From: Polydactylus sextarius
Taxonomy: Eukaryota > Chordata > Actinopteri > Polynemidae
DNA: 64,000 nucleotides
Direction: 5' to 3'
Assembly (NCBI GenBank): GCA_016801845.1
Contig: CM028926.1
Coordinates: 11,259,501-11,323,500 of the forward strand
A program made the translations under genes and the position numbers. The notes under the pieces are model-generated. The model was not told the DNA's origin, made no database searches, and saw only the letters and a list, made by a program, of their open reading frames with translations. Of the stretch, positions 11,995-23,317 are shown piece after piece. Positions within the stretch are counted from its first letter, which is position 1. Every line of letters begins with the position of its first letter.

Positions 11995-13296
11995 ACGTGT
12001 TTGGTTTCGGAGGATCAGAAAAACAAACATTTTCTCTGTAAAAACAAACCCAACACGCGTCGTCGCCGTCGCCGCCGTCGTCGTCATGGTGGTTGTCGTG
12101 GTGACAGGTTAATCCATTAACTGTGGCATGTTTCATGTTTCCTGACGACACTAATCCTCGTGTCACACAAACACGCATGTTGGACTCAGCGACACGCATC
12201 AGTGTTAGTTTATGTGTTTAACGTAGTTTGTTGTGCAGCTCGTGGACCAGGACACTGGATCCTCATCAGGGTCGATTCACCTCTTCACTCGTTTATTCAT
12301 TCGCTCATTCGTTCGTTCATTCGATGCCTTAAGGAGACTCTAGTATTCAAGCTTTCAGCTGCACAGTCTTGTCTTGTTACGTTTACTGTTAGTGTGCACT
12401 ACATGGACAAACACGAACGTCTGCTCGTTTAACAAGTTGAATCATCCTTCAGGTTTAAAGTCGAACAAACGAAACGTGTCGGTGTGGTTCAGTATTTTCA
12501 CGTCACAGGTTGAATAAAGCTACTGAAACTACCAGCTGCTAAAAAACAAAACCTACGAACTAAACGAACCAAACAAACCAAGCGACGCAGACGTCCTGTG
12601 ATCAACCGTGAATCAAACGTTTCTTCTCACATTTCAACTCAGCGTGAAAAAGTGCTGAACAAGTGGAAATGAAAATAAGATCGGATTGGACTCGTTACCC
12701 TCAAACAACTTATACTTTGTAAACTTTCTAAAAAAAACTATTTTGTATCTTTTCCATACTGAACTAGCCAAGGCAGGTTTTTTTCTACTACTAGAGTAGT
12801 GAGAGTAAAGTAGACGACATCTTATCAGAATTTACTGGATTAGATTTTGATATATTTTCCACCGGACGAACAGTCTCAGTCTCATCTCTTCTCTTCTCGT
12901 TGTGTCTGTTTCAGATATTTATTTATTTACACAGACGTTACAAGACGTTAATGAACCTTTGGATAAGCTGCTGTGGCTTCATGTGCAATACAAGAAAAAC
13001 AAACTAGTTCAGACATTTTCTTTCCTTTCGACGCTTCGACGTCAGGTCGGATCACGTGGGTTTATATGTCAGTGTTTCGTTGTGTTTTTGTTTTTTTCCC
13101 GCCAACGTTCATTTGTTCGTCCACTTCCTCCTGATGAAGGAAGTGTTGAGTGTAAGTAGCATGTTTACATGAAGAAACATCGTGGAACAAGAAGCGCCGT
13201 CGTTCAGACGCCGGGAGCTTGATCTGATGAGGGTGGAGGTTTACGGGTGGGTGGGTGGTGTGTGAGGGTGTAGCTCAATTACACAACAAACACACA

Positions 13297-13373
<77 letters not shown>

Positions 13374-13934
13374 GCTGGACTCGTTTAATCTATGACTGGT
13401 TAAAAACATCAGCACCAACCAGCGGACTCCAAGGACGATCTGCCCCTCGACCTTTGACCTCTTGTGGCCTCAGATGTGACTCCAGACGTGGTCCAGATGT
13501 GGTCCAGACGTGGTCCAGATGTGACTCCAGACGTGGTCCAGACGTGGTCCAGATGTGGTCCAGATGTGACCCCCCCGCCGTCACGAACTGAACTGTCTCT
13601 GCAGCGTCTCTGAACAATGTTCCTTCCTTGTTTCCATGAACTCTCGTACTAACTGTCCGGCTCCGGCCTTTGCTGTTCTGTAGCTAGATGTGAAGCCTCC
13701 CTCACCTTCCTCCTCCTCAGTGTGTGTGTTTCTGTGTTTACCCCTCCTCTTCCTCCTCTTCCTCCTCTTCGTCCCAGTGTTGGTCTGCAGATGCATGACG
13801 CCCCCTGTGTTTGTGTGTTAGCAGCATGGTCCACGCTGATGGACGGCCTGTAGGCGTTTCGTTATCAGGTTCTCAGACTCTCAACTCGATCCAATAAACA
13901 AGAGGAGCTTCATGAAATGCGACGAGCACGTGGT

Positions 13935-13986
<52 letters not shown>

Positions 13987-15769
13987 AGTGTAAGTGTGTT
14001 GTTGTTGTGTGTGTGTGAGTCTGCTCCGTTGTGTCGACGCCACGAGGAACATCCCAGGTCATCGTTCTGTCTGTTGGTGTACGATATTTCTGTGTCTGTG
14101 TTCGTGTCTCTCCTCCTCCTCCTCCTCCCTCTCCTCCTCCTCCTCCTCCTCCTCCTCCTCCTCCTCTCCTCCTCCTCCTCCTCCTCCTCCTCCTCCTCCT
14201 CCTCCTCCTCCTCCTCCTCTCCTCTCCTCCTCCTCCTCCTCCTCCTCCTCCTCCTCTCCTCCTCCTCCTCCTCCTCCTCCTCCTCCTCCTCCTCCTCCTC
14301 CTCCTCCTCCTCCTCCTCCTCTTCCTCCTCCTCCTCCTCCCTTCCTCCTCTTCCTCCTCCTCCTCCTCCTCCTCTTCCTCCTCCTCCTCCTCCTCCTCCT
14401 CCTCCTCCTCTTCCTCCTCTTCCTCCTCCTCCTCCTCCTCCTCCTCCTCCTCCTCCTCCTCCTCTCCTCCTCCTCCTCCTCCTCCTCCTCCTCCTCCTCC
14501 TCCTCCTCCTCCTCCTCCTCTTCCTCCTCCTCCTCCTCCTCCTCCTCCTCCTCCCACCAGGTCTTGCTCTTCAATGTGTCTCTGTGAAGTTTTTTCCTGT
14601 GATGAAATTTCTCTCTGCCTGAACCTTTGTAGAGAAATAATGACGAGTTACAACAATATCATGTGATTAGACATAAACATTTATTCAATAATGTAATAAA
14701 TTATTAACAGAAGATGATATAATAATAATAATACTATTAATAATAATAATGATGATGATAATAAAAAGTTTTTTATGAAATGTTGAAAAAAAATCTTGAA
14801 AAAAAAAACCTTGAGTTGTTTTTGAGAACATGGCATGAGGTGTAACGTGTTACTGAAAGAATCTGAAGGTCTTTAATCAGCTGAACGACCTGATTTGAAT
14901 ATAGTTTATTTATTTTCAAGGACGTGATGTGTCTGACTCCTTATTTCTTTCATTTCAACACACGATGGACGAGATGAAACAACAACATGACGACGAATTA
15001 AATTATTAATTTATCAAGAAAAAACACAAAATATAATATAACATAAAAATATAAACTAACTTCAAACATGACGTTAGTTTATATTTTACTTTACTAACAC
15101 AACAAAATGTAGCAGTTTTATTCACTGAGTCTCATATATCACAACTAATTTGTGGTTTTTCTTGTGACTAAAACTAAAATTAACAGAGTTTATAGACGAT
15201 GAATTATAATGATCAGAACCAACACAAATGAACATGTTCTTCTGTCAGAGACGTTGTAGTTTAGTTTGATACAGACTCAGTTGTTCTTTAACTTGTCCAA
15301 CTGTGAACGAGCTCAATGATTCATTCAACAACGAATCAGTTTTAGAGAAGAAACGACAACAATGTTGGAGAAAAACTGAACAGAGATCAGAGTTTACAGC
15401 TGCTGGTGATAAGAAATATACTGAATAACAAGAGAAAACCTGCTTTATAACTTGACCTTTAGAACAAAACATTAACGTTACACTTTTACCTTCTGCTCAT
15501 AAAGATAAAGACATGACGATCTAATCTGAAACGTGGCTGTCGACACATTAATCAATCAATTAAATTAATATTCAAGACTGATTTTATCCTCGAAAACAAA
15601 CCACACTTTATTCACCACCTTTAATAAATAAATATATATCATAATATATAATATTTGATTTATGAAAACAGACAAAAAAACTTATTATGTAGCTACATTT
15701 TTTAAATACTTTTTTAATCTTGATAATTATTTAATTATATAGCGTATAGTTGGTTGAGGGTAAAATGAA

Positions 15770-15800
<31 letters not shown>

Positions 15801-15980
15801 TTCGTCTTTTTATTTTTAACGTTGCTTTTCTTATATTGTTTCGTTTCTTATTTCATGTAATAAAAAAAACATAAAATTCTAAAACATGTTAAAATAATAA
15901 AATCATCATCAAAATGTGTTTAAACGTGAAAAATCGCGATATTTTACTGTTTTTATTCGGTGAAAAACTGATTTGAATTC
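11690..15980. other. intergenic region between slc8a and srsf7
   Basis: I see no supported gene here. It contains (TG)n at 11918-11992, (CA)n at 13289-13372 and 13936-13984, a GTCCAGAYGTG minisatellite near 13468-13570, the (TCC)n tract listed separately, and AT-rich DNA with (AAT)n at about 15770-15797. The frames over these repeats encode only simple-sequence polymers. Confidence 0.7.
14108..14555. repeat. long (TCC)n polypyrimidine tract
   Basis: About 450 bases of almost pure TCC triplets with occasional CTCC and CTTCC phase shifts. The opposite strand is all purine. The long Ser/Leu/Pro and Glu/Arg/Gly frames on both strands are artefacts of triplet repetition. Confidence 0.97.
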
Positions 15981-15984
15981 GAAA

Positions 15985-16330
15985 AGATTTTTCTTCGGAA
16001 GTGTATTTGTGCGCATGTGCGGAAGTGACGCCATCACGTCACGCATCGCTAACCGTAGCTCGGTGGCTAACCCGGTCACCTGCGGGACGGACGTGAGACC
16101 GTCGTCGGAGCTCGTTACAGCGGCTCGTTGGTGAAGTTTATCCCGTTAAAACTGAAAATCTTTTCACCGGCGCGACGACTCCCGAGCGTCGGTTTGACGC
16201 AGCTGAAGTTTGACTCGCTCGCAGCGGAGACGTTAATCACCGGAGCGGCGGAAGAAAGGTAAGGTTAGCGTTAGCTAGCGCGTGCAGCCGCCATTGTTTA
16301 TGAGCGGGCGGAGCGCGAGGCCTCCGGTTT
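15985..16330 (+). promoter_or_regulatory. srsf7: srsf7 promoter and non-coding first exon
   Basis: CpG-rich island between AT-rich flanks. Two copies of the ETS-type word CGGAAGTG lie at 15996-16003 and 16020-16027, followed by a CRE-like TCACGTCA near 16035. A donor, AAAG then GTAAGG, closes a non-coding exon at 16258. It pairs with the acceptor at 17657, nine bases before the start codon. The transcription start is not visible; I place it between about 16030 and 16100. Confidence 0.7.
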
Positions 16331-17666
16331 AAACTGTTGATTTAACCTTTTAATTCCTCACATATTTAACTAAAGTTTATATTTAACGTTCATGTTTAAT
16401 AAAAAGTCGTTTGTTTGTGAACAGGTGAATAATTTAAAGGTTAAAAAATGGCGGCGTGTTCCGGTGCGTTGATCCGGGTCTGATCCCGGGAAAAAAAAAT
16501 CTATATTTATTAAATAAACGATCAATAAACAATAACCGTCGACGGTTCGACGTGTTTCTGACGGTTCAGTGTTTATTTAAACGGATCCGGTTCGGTCACA
16601 AGACGCGGTAACGGCTCCGTTTTCTCCGGTTTCACTTCGCGGTTTAATAAATAAATAAACAAACCGGTTTAAATTAAACGAGTCGAGTGTTTGTGAATGA
16701 AAGTCACGTGGTTTGTTTGTTTTAACGTGAAATAAACAACAACAACCGGGTTTAAAGAGACCAAACCTTGTTTGGCGCCTTAAGTCTGACCAGGAACCAT
16801 GTGGATCCGCTGCACCTGTTCAGACCAGGACCGGAGACCAGACCACATGGAGCCTGGTTAGAACTACAACTTCCATCAGCAGCTGCAGAATGAACTACAA
16901 GTTTAACAGAATAATAAAGTTATAAATAATCATAACGACCTGAAACCAGACCAGGAAAATCAAAACAGTGTCTTAAAAATATAATTACAAACTTTTACTA
17001 TAGTCCTGAATTTCTGAATTAATAGAGATAAAAAAAAACTATAATTGAAAATAGATAAATTTCTCTGCTGTTGAACTAATAAAGGTCTGTCTCGTTTTAA
17101 ACTACAAAAATAAAAAATAACAGGTCGTAATGTAATAATCTAAAATAACAATAAAACAAACAACAAACTTTATAAATTTACTCAGTAAAACAACATACAC
17201 ATTAAAAAATTACATTAATTAATTCTATTAAAACAGTCGTTTTGTGAATGTTTTATTTACTGGTCAGATTAGAAATAACATAACTAACCTAAAATGATAA
17301 ATAATGAAATATAAAAATTATACATAATACAGATAAAAACATGCCGTCTAACACGAAGGGTTAAATAAAGGACAGATCACGTTCGTCTGGAAACGTTTCA
17401 GTGTCTGTATCTGAACCAGGTTGTTTGTGATTCAACTCAACACGTCTTGAACAGACGAGCTCCTCGTGACCCGAGGTTTAATAAAGGGTTAATAACCAGC
17501 TTCCTGCGTCTTAGTGTTTGTGACTGAAGGAGACTTGTGAACATTAAGATGATTGACGGTTCAGGTCTTGTTAAGATCTGCTCACCACTCGTTACCCTGT
17601 TGATGCGGCGCGTGTCCGGCCGGAGGTTTAAAATTACACCTGTTTCTTTCTCTGCAGACAAACAAG

Positions 17667-20600
17667 ATGTCGTACTACTCCTCGTCCCGGAGTTCGTCCC
17701 GGGCCACTGACTGTAAAGTCTACGTGGGCGATTTGGGAAATGGCGCCGCCAAGGGCGAATTGGAGCGAGCGTTCAGTTACTACGGACCGCTGAGGAGCGT
17801 CTGGGTCGCCAGGAACCCGCCGGGCTTCGCCTTCGTCGAGTTCGAGGATCCCAGAGACGCTGAGGACGCCGTGAAGGGGATGGATGGGAAGTGAGTGACG
17901 CTGTCTGGGTTTATCTCGGCAGTTCTTTAATTCTGTTTTTGTTTTTTGTCAAATTGAGACGACAGACGTCTGACCTGGCGTGTTATTTCCTCCAGGGTTC
18001 TGTGTGGGTCCCGGGTCCGTGTTGAGATGTCCACAGGTTTGTCCAGGAAGGGACGTGGACGCCCGAGTCGCCGCCAGTTTGACCCCAACGACCGGTGTTA
18101 TCAGTGTGGCGACCGCGGCCACTACGCCTACGACTGCTACCGCTTCAGCAAGAGGGGACGTCGCAGCAGCAGGTGAACGGCTGAAGAAAACCGTTGTGAT
18201 CATCACGACCAACAGTGTTTAAAGCAGCATCAACACTGAACCGATGCAGCCGTGTCCTCAGAATAAACAGGAAATGACAGAAATGTCTGTTTATTTCTGA
18301 AGAAATGAAAACGGTTCATCATGTCTCCGACCTCAGATGATTATCCTCAGATGTGTCCACGACCGTTTCCACCACGTTTAAAACCCAAATAACCAAACTT
18401 CTGTCCTGTGAAGTTTCTTTGTTAGCGTTAAGCTAACGTTTAGCCTCCTGATACACTTGGTCACGTGATCTAAAACAAGGCTTCTCATTGGTTCTCTCTC
18501 TGCACCCGTGAACCGTCTGTGACTCGTCGTCTGTGTTTCTGTTCCAGGTCTCGCTCTCGTTCCCGTTCTCGCTCCAGGTCCAGGTCTCGTGGGCGTCGCT
18601 ACCGTTCTCGTTCCCGCAGCCGAAGCCACAGCAGGTGACTCCTCGTTCAGTATTAACAGGGTCTCTGGGTTGAATCTGACTTTATTAATGATGGAAATAA
18701 GCAGCTGATATTAAACCTTTCTGTCTGTCCGTTCTGACAACTCGTGGCTACATTCAGGGATCAGATCTGCAGCTCAGACCAGGTGTTCACGTTGTTTTCA
18801 TGTTGGACAATAAACGTCATGTTGTTGTTTCAGGAGCCGCCGCAGATCCCCGTCTTACTCCAGACGCAGGAGCAGGTGAGAGAAACAAGTCTTATCATCG
18901 TTTATATGAAGCTGCCTCGGGTCATAAATGGACTCTGATGTCGTTAACGTGTGACGTCGTTTATAACTAAAGTGGTTTAATTTCCTGTAACAACAGATCT
19001 GGATCTCCGGCTCGCTCCAAGTCCAGGACCCCAGTGAGAAGGTGAGTTTTACAACCGTCATTACCAAACGTTTCACACCTGCTGACTGTGAGTATCAGTC
19101 GTGTCAATAATCAAACATTAAACACGCCGCTGGAGATGATTTAGAGTCGACTCACATTCTCCACAAACCTGTTGTGTGAGATGTGACTGACAACTTCACA
19201 TCAGTGATGAGGCAGAATGACTGAAGACTGGAGAATCAACAAGGTCGCATTAAAAACGAGGAGAGACGACGTTTATGTTTTACTTTGTTTCTTCGGAGCA
19301 AACAAACGAACATTTAAAAGCGTTGATTTGAAGTGGACGAGCTCTTTAATTTCCCGTAGATTCGCGGTGACGTTGGTGGATGAGCTCCAGGTTCGTAACG
19401 TCTGAAACCTTCTTGACCTTCGTTTCCTCCTCGGCTCATAAACGCTTTTGCTTCTTGTTTTCAGTCGCTCCAGATCCCGGTCTCGGTCCGGCTCCGCCCC
19501 CAGAGGACGCTCCGTGTCCCGCTCCCGCTCACGATCCCCGTCAGCCAATCACAAGAGGAACAGGTAAACCCTCAGTCTACACGTCTGTCATTCACTGAAG
19601 CAGAGTCTAATGAAGTTTAGAGCTCAGGTTTTATTTTTTTGTTTTATAAGATCAGATCTAGATGATCCCATGTAGGTTTTTAGAAACTTGCGATCAAAGG
19701 GAGGGTCAGATCTGTTCACGTTAGCTACGTTAGCCAGAGCTAGCTGCTCCATCCATCCAAGGCAGGGAGCGACTGATGAATAGACCCACCTTCCACCTGA
19801 GATCATCACACGACCTCCACGAGACGGGACGACCACGACGACTCCGTCTGCACAGAGAGACCTGCAGCGTCTGCCGCCGGCCGGTGGTGCAGCTCTGTCC
19901 TCATGTAGGGAAGTAGAAGTAGAAACGACACTCAACCTCTTTCTTGTGCTCTTTTTTTGTTTTGATCCAACTTTAAAATCTGTCCTGTTTCTATAAAATA
20001 AAGAGCATGTGAAAGACGTTTGTGTTCACGTTCAGAAAGACAGAAGAATATTTTTTGGATTGAGTGTTGAGATGATCAGAGTTAGTTACATTTTAACTGT
20101 TTGACTTTTTTCTTAATCTTATAATCCCCTTATCGTGAATTTGGCTAGATGAATAAACCTCTGTTAGACAGACACATCGACACCGATGGTGTGACTTAGG
20201 CTGAGAATCTGTGCAGCACAGTTTTGTTTATTTTTCATATTTTCTTTAAAGCGTGTGGTGGGAGCTGAGCACTGCACTGACACCGCAGCTGATCCCAGGC
20301 CCAGGGTCTGCCAGCTGGCGGTGTGTACGTCCTGCGGGAGGGTGACTTAAGAGCTGACCTGAGATCAGCCTTCGCCTGCATCTGGTGTTAGACAGCGAGA
20401 CAGAGGTCGACCTACCGACCGAACGAACCCTCCCTCCCCACGGTGAACGGGCGGCCGTCTGTTCGACCGACGCACACGCTCAGACGAGATCAGCCCGCGC
20501 ACACATTCAGTTGTTCTACTAGAGTCACCCAGCCAGCCAGCCTTCAGACGTACCAGAGGGCTGACCCACACAGATCAGAGCTCGACCACTACCTTTTTTA

Positions 20601-20972
20601 ATCCATTACCTACCTACCAGACCCCCCTACCTACCTACCTACCAGAGTCTACGGGCCTCTGTCTTAGCTTCTGAAAGTGAGAGAAAGAGCTGACGAGAGA
20701 TCAGTCTTCAAGAGCCTCCCAGCGCAGTGTCTCTCCGAGTTGTAGTCATCCGTCCTTCAGTCCTTTCATCCTTCGCTTCTCTGTACTTGTTGTTTCTGCC
20801 ACTGTCTCCAAAGGTAACCAACAAAAATCAAACCCCCTGACAAAGCTCATGTTGATGATGACAGAACAAATGACACAGACTTGGTTGGTTTTAGTCTGGG
20901 AAACGATAATGAATAAAAATAAATGAAACGTGGTGATGGTAGAGTTAAAGTTGAGCCTGTTAACAAGCATGC

Positions 20973-21018
<46 letters not shown>

Positions 21019-22162
21019 AATGTTAATATCGTCAGGTTTTTTTTTTCTTCCTGTGTCAAACATGTCACATCACTACCGTTAAAACTGCTTCTCCATCATC
21101 AGACCATCCAGGATTTCACAATGTTACGATGATCGCAACTTTCACGTTAATTCAAACAATCGAAATTTTACACAACTTTTTACCAAATTACACAACTTCC
21201 TGCGATTTTCGACCAAATGTTCCACGAGTATCCGTCCATTTGCTGCAACTGTCAACCAGTCGTTGCAACTTTGTCAAAAGTTGCTGCAACTTTTTTGCAC
21301 CAGTCCAATCATTGCAACTTTGGACCAATTGACGCAAATTTTCCTAAATTTTTTGCCGCAACGTTTTTGCATTTCCTCTCAATCACAACTTTTTATTCGT
21401 ACAATTTACATCAAATTGCGACAAGTTTTGATCAACAGCTGCAGCTTTTCTGCAGGTTTTCTATAATCTTCCAACCAATCGCTGCAACTTTTTCGTAATT
21501 GACGCAACTCTTTCACGTTTTTGTCCAGTCGCTGCAACTTTGGACCCACTGTGTCAACTGTTGTCACATTTTTTGTTCAATTGTCGCAACTTTTCCTGAG
21601 TTTTTGACCAGTGGTCGTCTTTGTCGTGGTTTCCAGAGAAACATTGATCCATACGTCAGTGAACTCACGTCCTTGATTCTTTTAGAAGACACAGGAAAAA
21701 CACAGGGATGAAAAGTATTTCTACAAGAGGAAGTCGTCTATTGAGAAACAACTTCCATCGAATTTTTTCCCCTGAAATCCTGGAGGAGCTGATCTGACTG
21801 TAGTGTTTGTTCAGAGTCAGCTCCACCTGTGTGCTGCCCCCTGTGTTTGTTTGTAGTCGTTGAACGACTACGCCCTAATTCTTCCTCAAGAGAAACTATT
21901 CAGGTTAAGTGTTGTAGTGAAATGATCTGGTGTTGAAGGACTTGTTTTGCCTCAGGTTGTAGTAGTTTGTGACATTTGACTCTGAACAGTTATTTCTCAC
22001 ATTAGCTGCAGTAGTTGACATTGAAACATTTAAAAACTAAAGATAGTTGAGTCGTGCTTTTCTTCCAGCCTCCCCTGTGGCGAACTAACTCCTCTCTGTT
22101 TCTGTTTCAGTCGTTCCCGTTCAGCAAGTCCAAACCGAAGCCCAACACCCGCAGACGACTGA
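17667..22162 (+). CDS. srsf7: serine/arginine-rich splicing factor 7
   Basis: Nuclear SR protein that binds pre-mRNA and supports exon recognition and mRNA export. Coding exons: 17667-17890, 17996-18172, 18548-18634, 18834-18875, 18997-19041, 19465-19563 and 22111-22162. They join in frame to 241 residues, close to the 238 of mammalian SRSF7. Residues about 15-85 form the RRM: RNP2-like CKVYVGDLG, and RNP1 GFAFVEFED. A CCHC zinc knuckle follows (CYQCGDRGHYAYDC), which marks SRSF7 within the family. The RS domain is spread over exons 4-8. The start is the only ATG in good context after the acceptor, and the protein begins MSYYSS. All coding introns are phase 2 and every internal exon is a multiple of three. 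The copy (a or b) cannot be settled here. Confidence 0.95.
19564..22110 (+). other. long last intron of srsf7
   Basis: This 2.5-kb intron is far longer than the other RS-domain introns (120-425 bases). It holds a (CTAC)n-like stretch near 20605-20645, (TG)n at 20979-21016 and the degenerate GCAACTTT repeat listed separately. I see no conserved coding exon in it. Confidence 0.6.
21130..21620. repeat. degenerate TTGCAACTTT repeat in srsf7 intron
   Basis: About 490 bases in which TTGCAACTTT or CTGCAACTTT, often followed by CCAATCG or CCAGTCG, returns every 30-60 bases with heavy divergence. All recognisable copies are in the same orientation. I do not recognise a named family. Confidence 0.65.
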
Positions 22163-22915
22163 GTGAAGAAGGCTAATAGCCCCCCTCTTTCTGCCCCAAC
22201 CTACCCCATCACTCTCATGACATAACAGACCCTCCACCTGCAACACGTCTGCTTTTACAGCCCTACTGCAGCCGGTTTCCTCCTTGTTTTGGTTAGTTTT
22301 TTTGTACTTGTCTGTTGTTGCAGCTTTAGGCAGAACTCCAGTTTGTTTTAAATGTTTGTGCTGCTGCAGCAAAGTGACGAGCAACAACAACGACGCTGAT
22401 GTTGATGTAAAACTGAGCGTTGCGGTCGACTTTTAGCAGGTTGGTACAGTTCGTACAGTGAACTACAGCTGGAGGTTGATGCTGTTCTTCAGGGTGAGGA
22501 GTTTATTTTGAAAAAACTGCTTTTATTCCCCTCGCTTCAATTAGTAAACACATTTTTTCCCCGTTGAGAATTGGCAAAGATGTATTTTTTGTTTTGTTGT
22601 AGTTGTTACAGTTTCCACCCATAAAGTTATGAAGATAATTGCTGACCTGCATGCCTTTAAATATGACGTCACATTCCTACTGTTTGTTGTTTCTGTGCTG
22701 CATTGCCCTTTTTACTGAACCTCAACCTGCTCTGGTTTCTGAATTTGTTCCTGTGACGTTTGATTTTAAGACAAAATTAAAAAAAACAAACAAACAAATG
22801 ACAGTGCATATGTTTGATTTCTGTAAGGGCTGCTTTAACAGTTTGGTTCTGTTTCTGGCTTATATTTGAAGACAGTGGCAGTTTTATTTTTGAATAAACC
22901 TCTTCAACATATTCA
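22163..22915 (+). other. srsf7: srsf7 3' UTR
   Basis: Sequence after the TGA stop, running to a canonical AATAAA at 22893-22898. Cleavage is expected about 15-20 bases later. No other gene is visible before the hnrnpl promoter. Confidence 0.7.
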
Positions 22916-23159
22916 CGTGTCTTTCATCTCTTTTTTATGAATTGATATGAATTATGCAGTCGTGTGATGTGCTAGCTGCAGGTTATTAGTCACGTGCCAG
23001 TATTTAAACGTTACTATAGCAACTAGTTTGTTTTTAAAGTGAGTTAAACCGAGATTACAGGTCAGGATAAACCTGCCTCGAGGCGCTTTGTGCTCACATC
23101 AACACGAACGGGAGGAAAATTCTTGTCTAAGCCATTTTGCAACATCTGTCTTCCTATTG

Positions 23160-23317
23160 GTTCGCACCTAGGTCACGTGTTGATTGACGTCCGCCTGGGC
23201 CAATCGTGATGCGTGAAGACGTTCGAATGGGCGTGTACATCGGAGCTTCGTTTTTCTTGACTTTTCCGTCCATTTCAGTCGCTCGTCACTAGCGCCATCC
23301 TTTTTAACCGGGACAAC
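23160..23317 (+). promoter_or_regulatory. hnrnpl: hnrnpl promoter and 5' UTR
   Basis: CpG-rich region with an E-box CACGTG at 23174-23179, TGACGT at 23185-23190 and a CCAAT box at 23200-23204, upstream of the start codon at 23318. High CpG continues into intron 1 to about 24000. The gap from the srsf7 poly(A) site is only about 250 bases. Confidence 0.6.

Noticed and set aside
13910..14666. Long open frames of poly-Ser, poly-Leu, poly-Pro, poly-Glu and poly-Gly on both strands
   Set aside because: A triplet repeat keeps all frames open; there is no gene structure around them.
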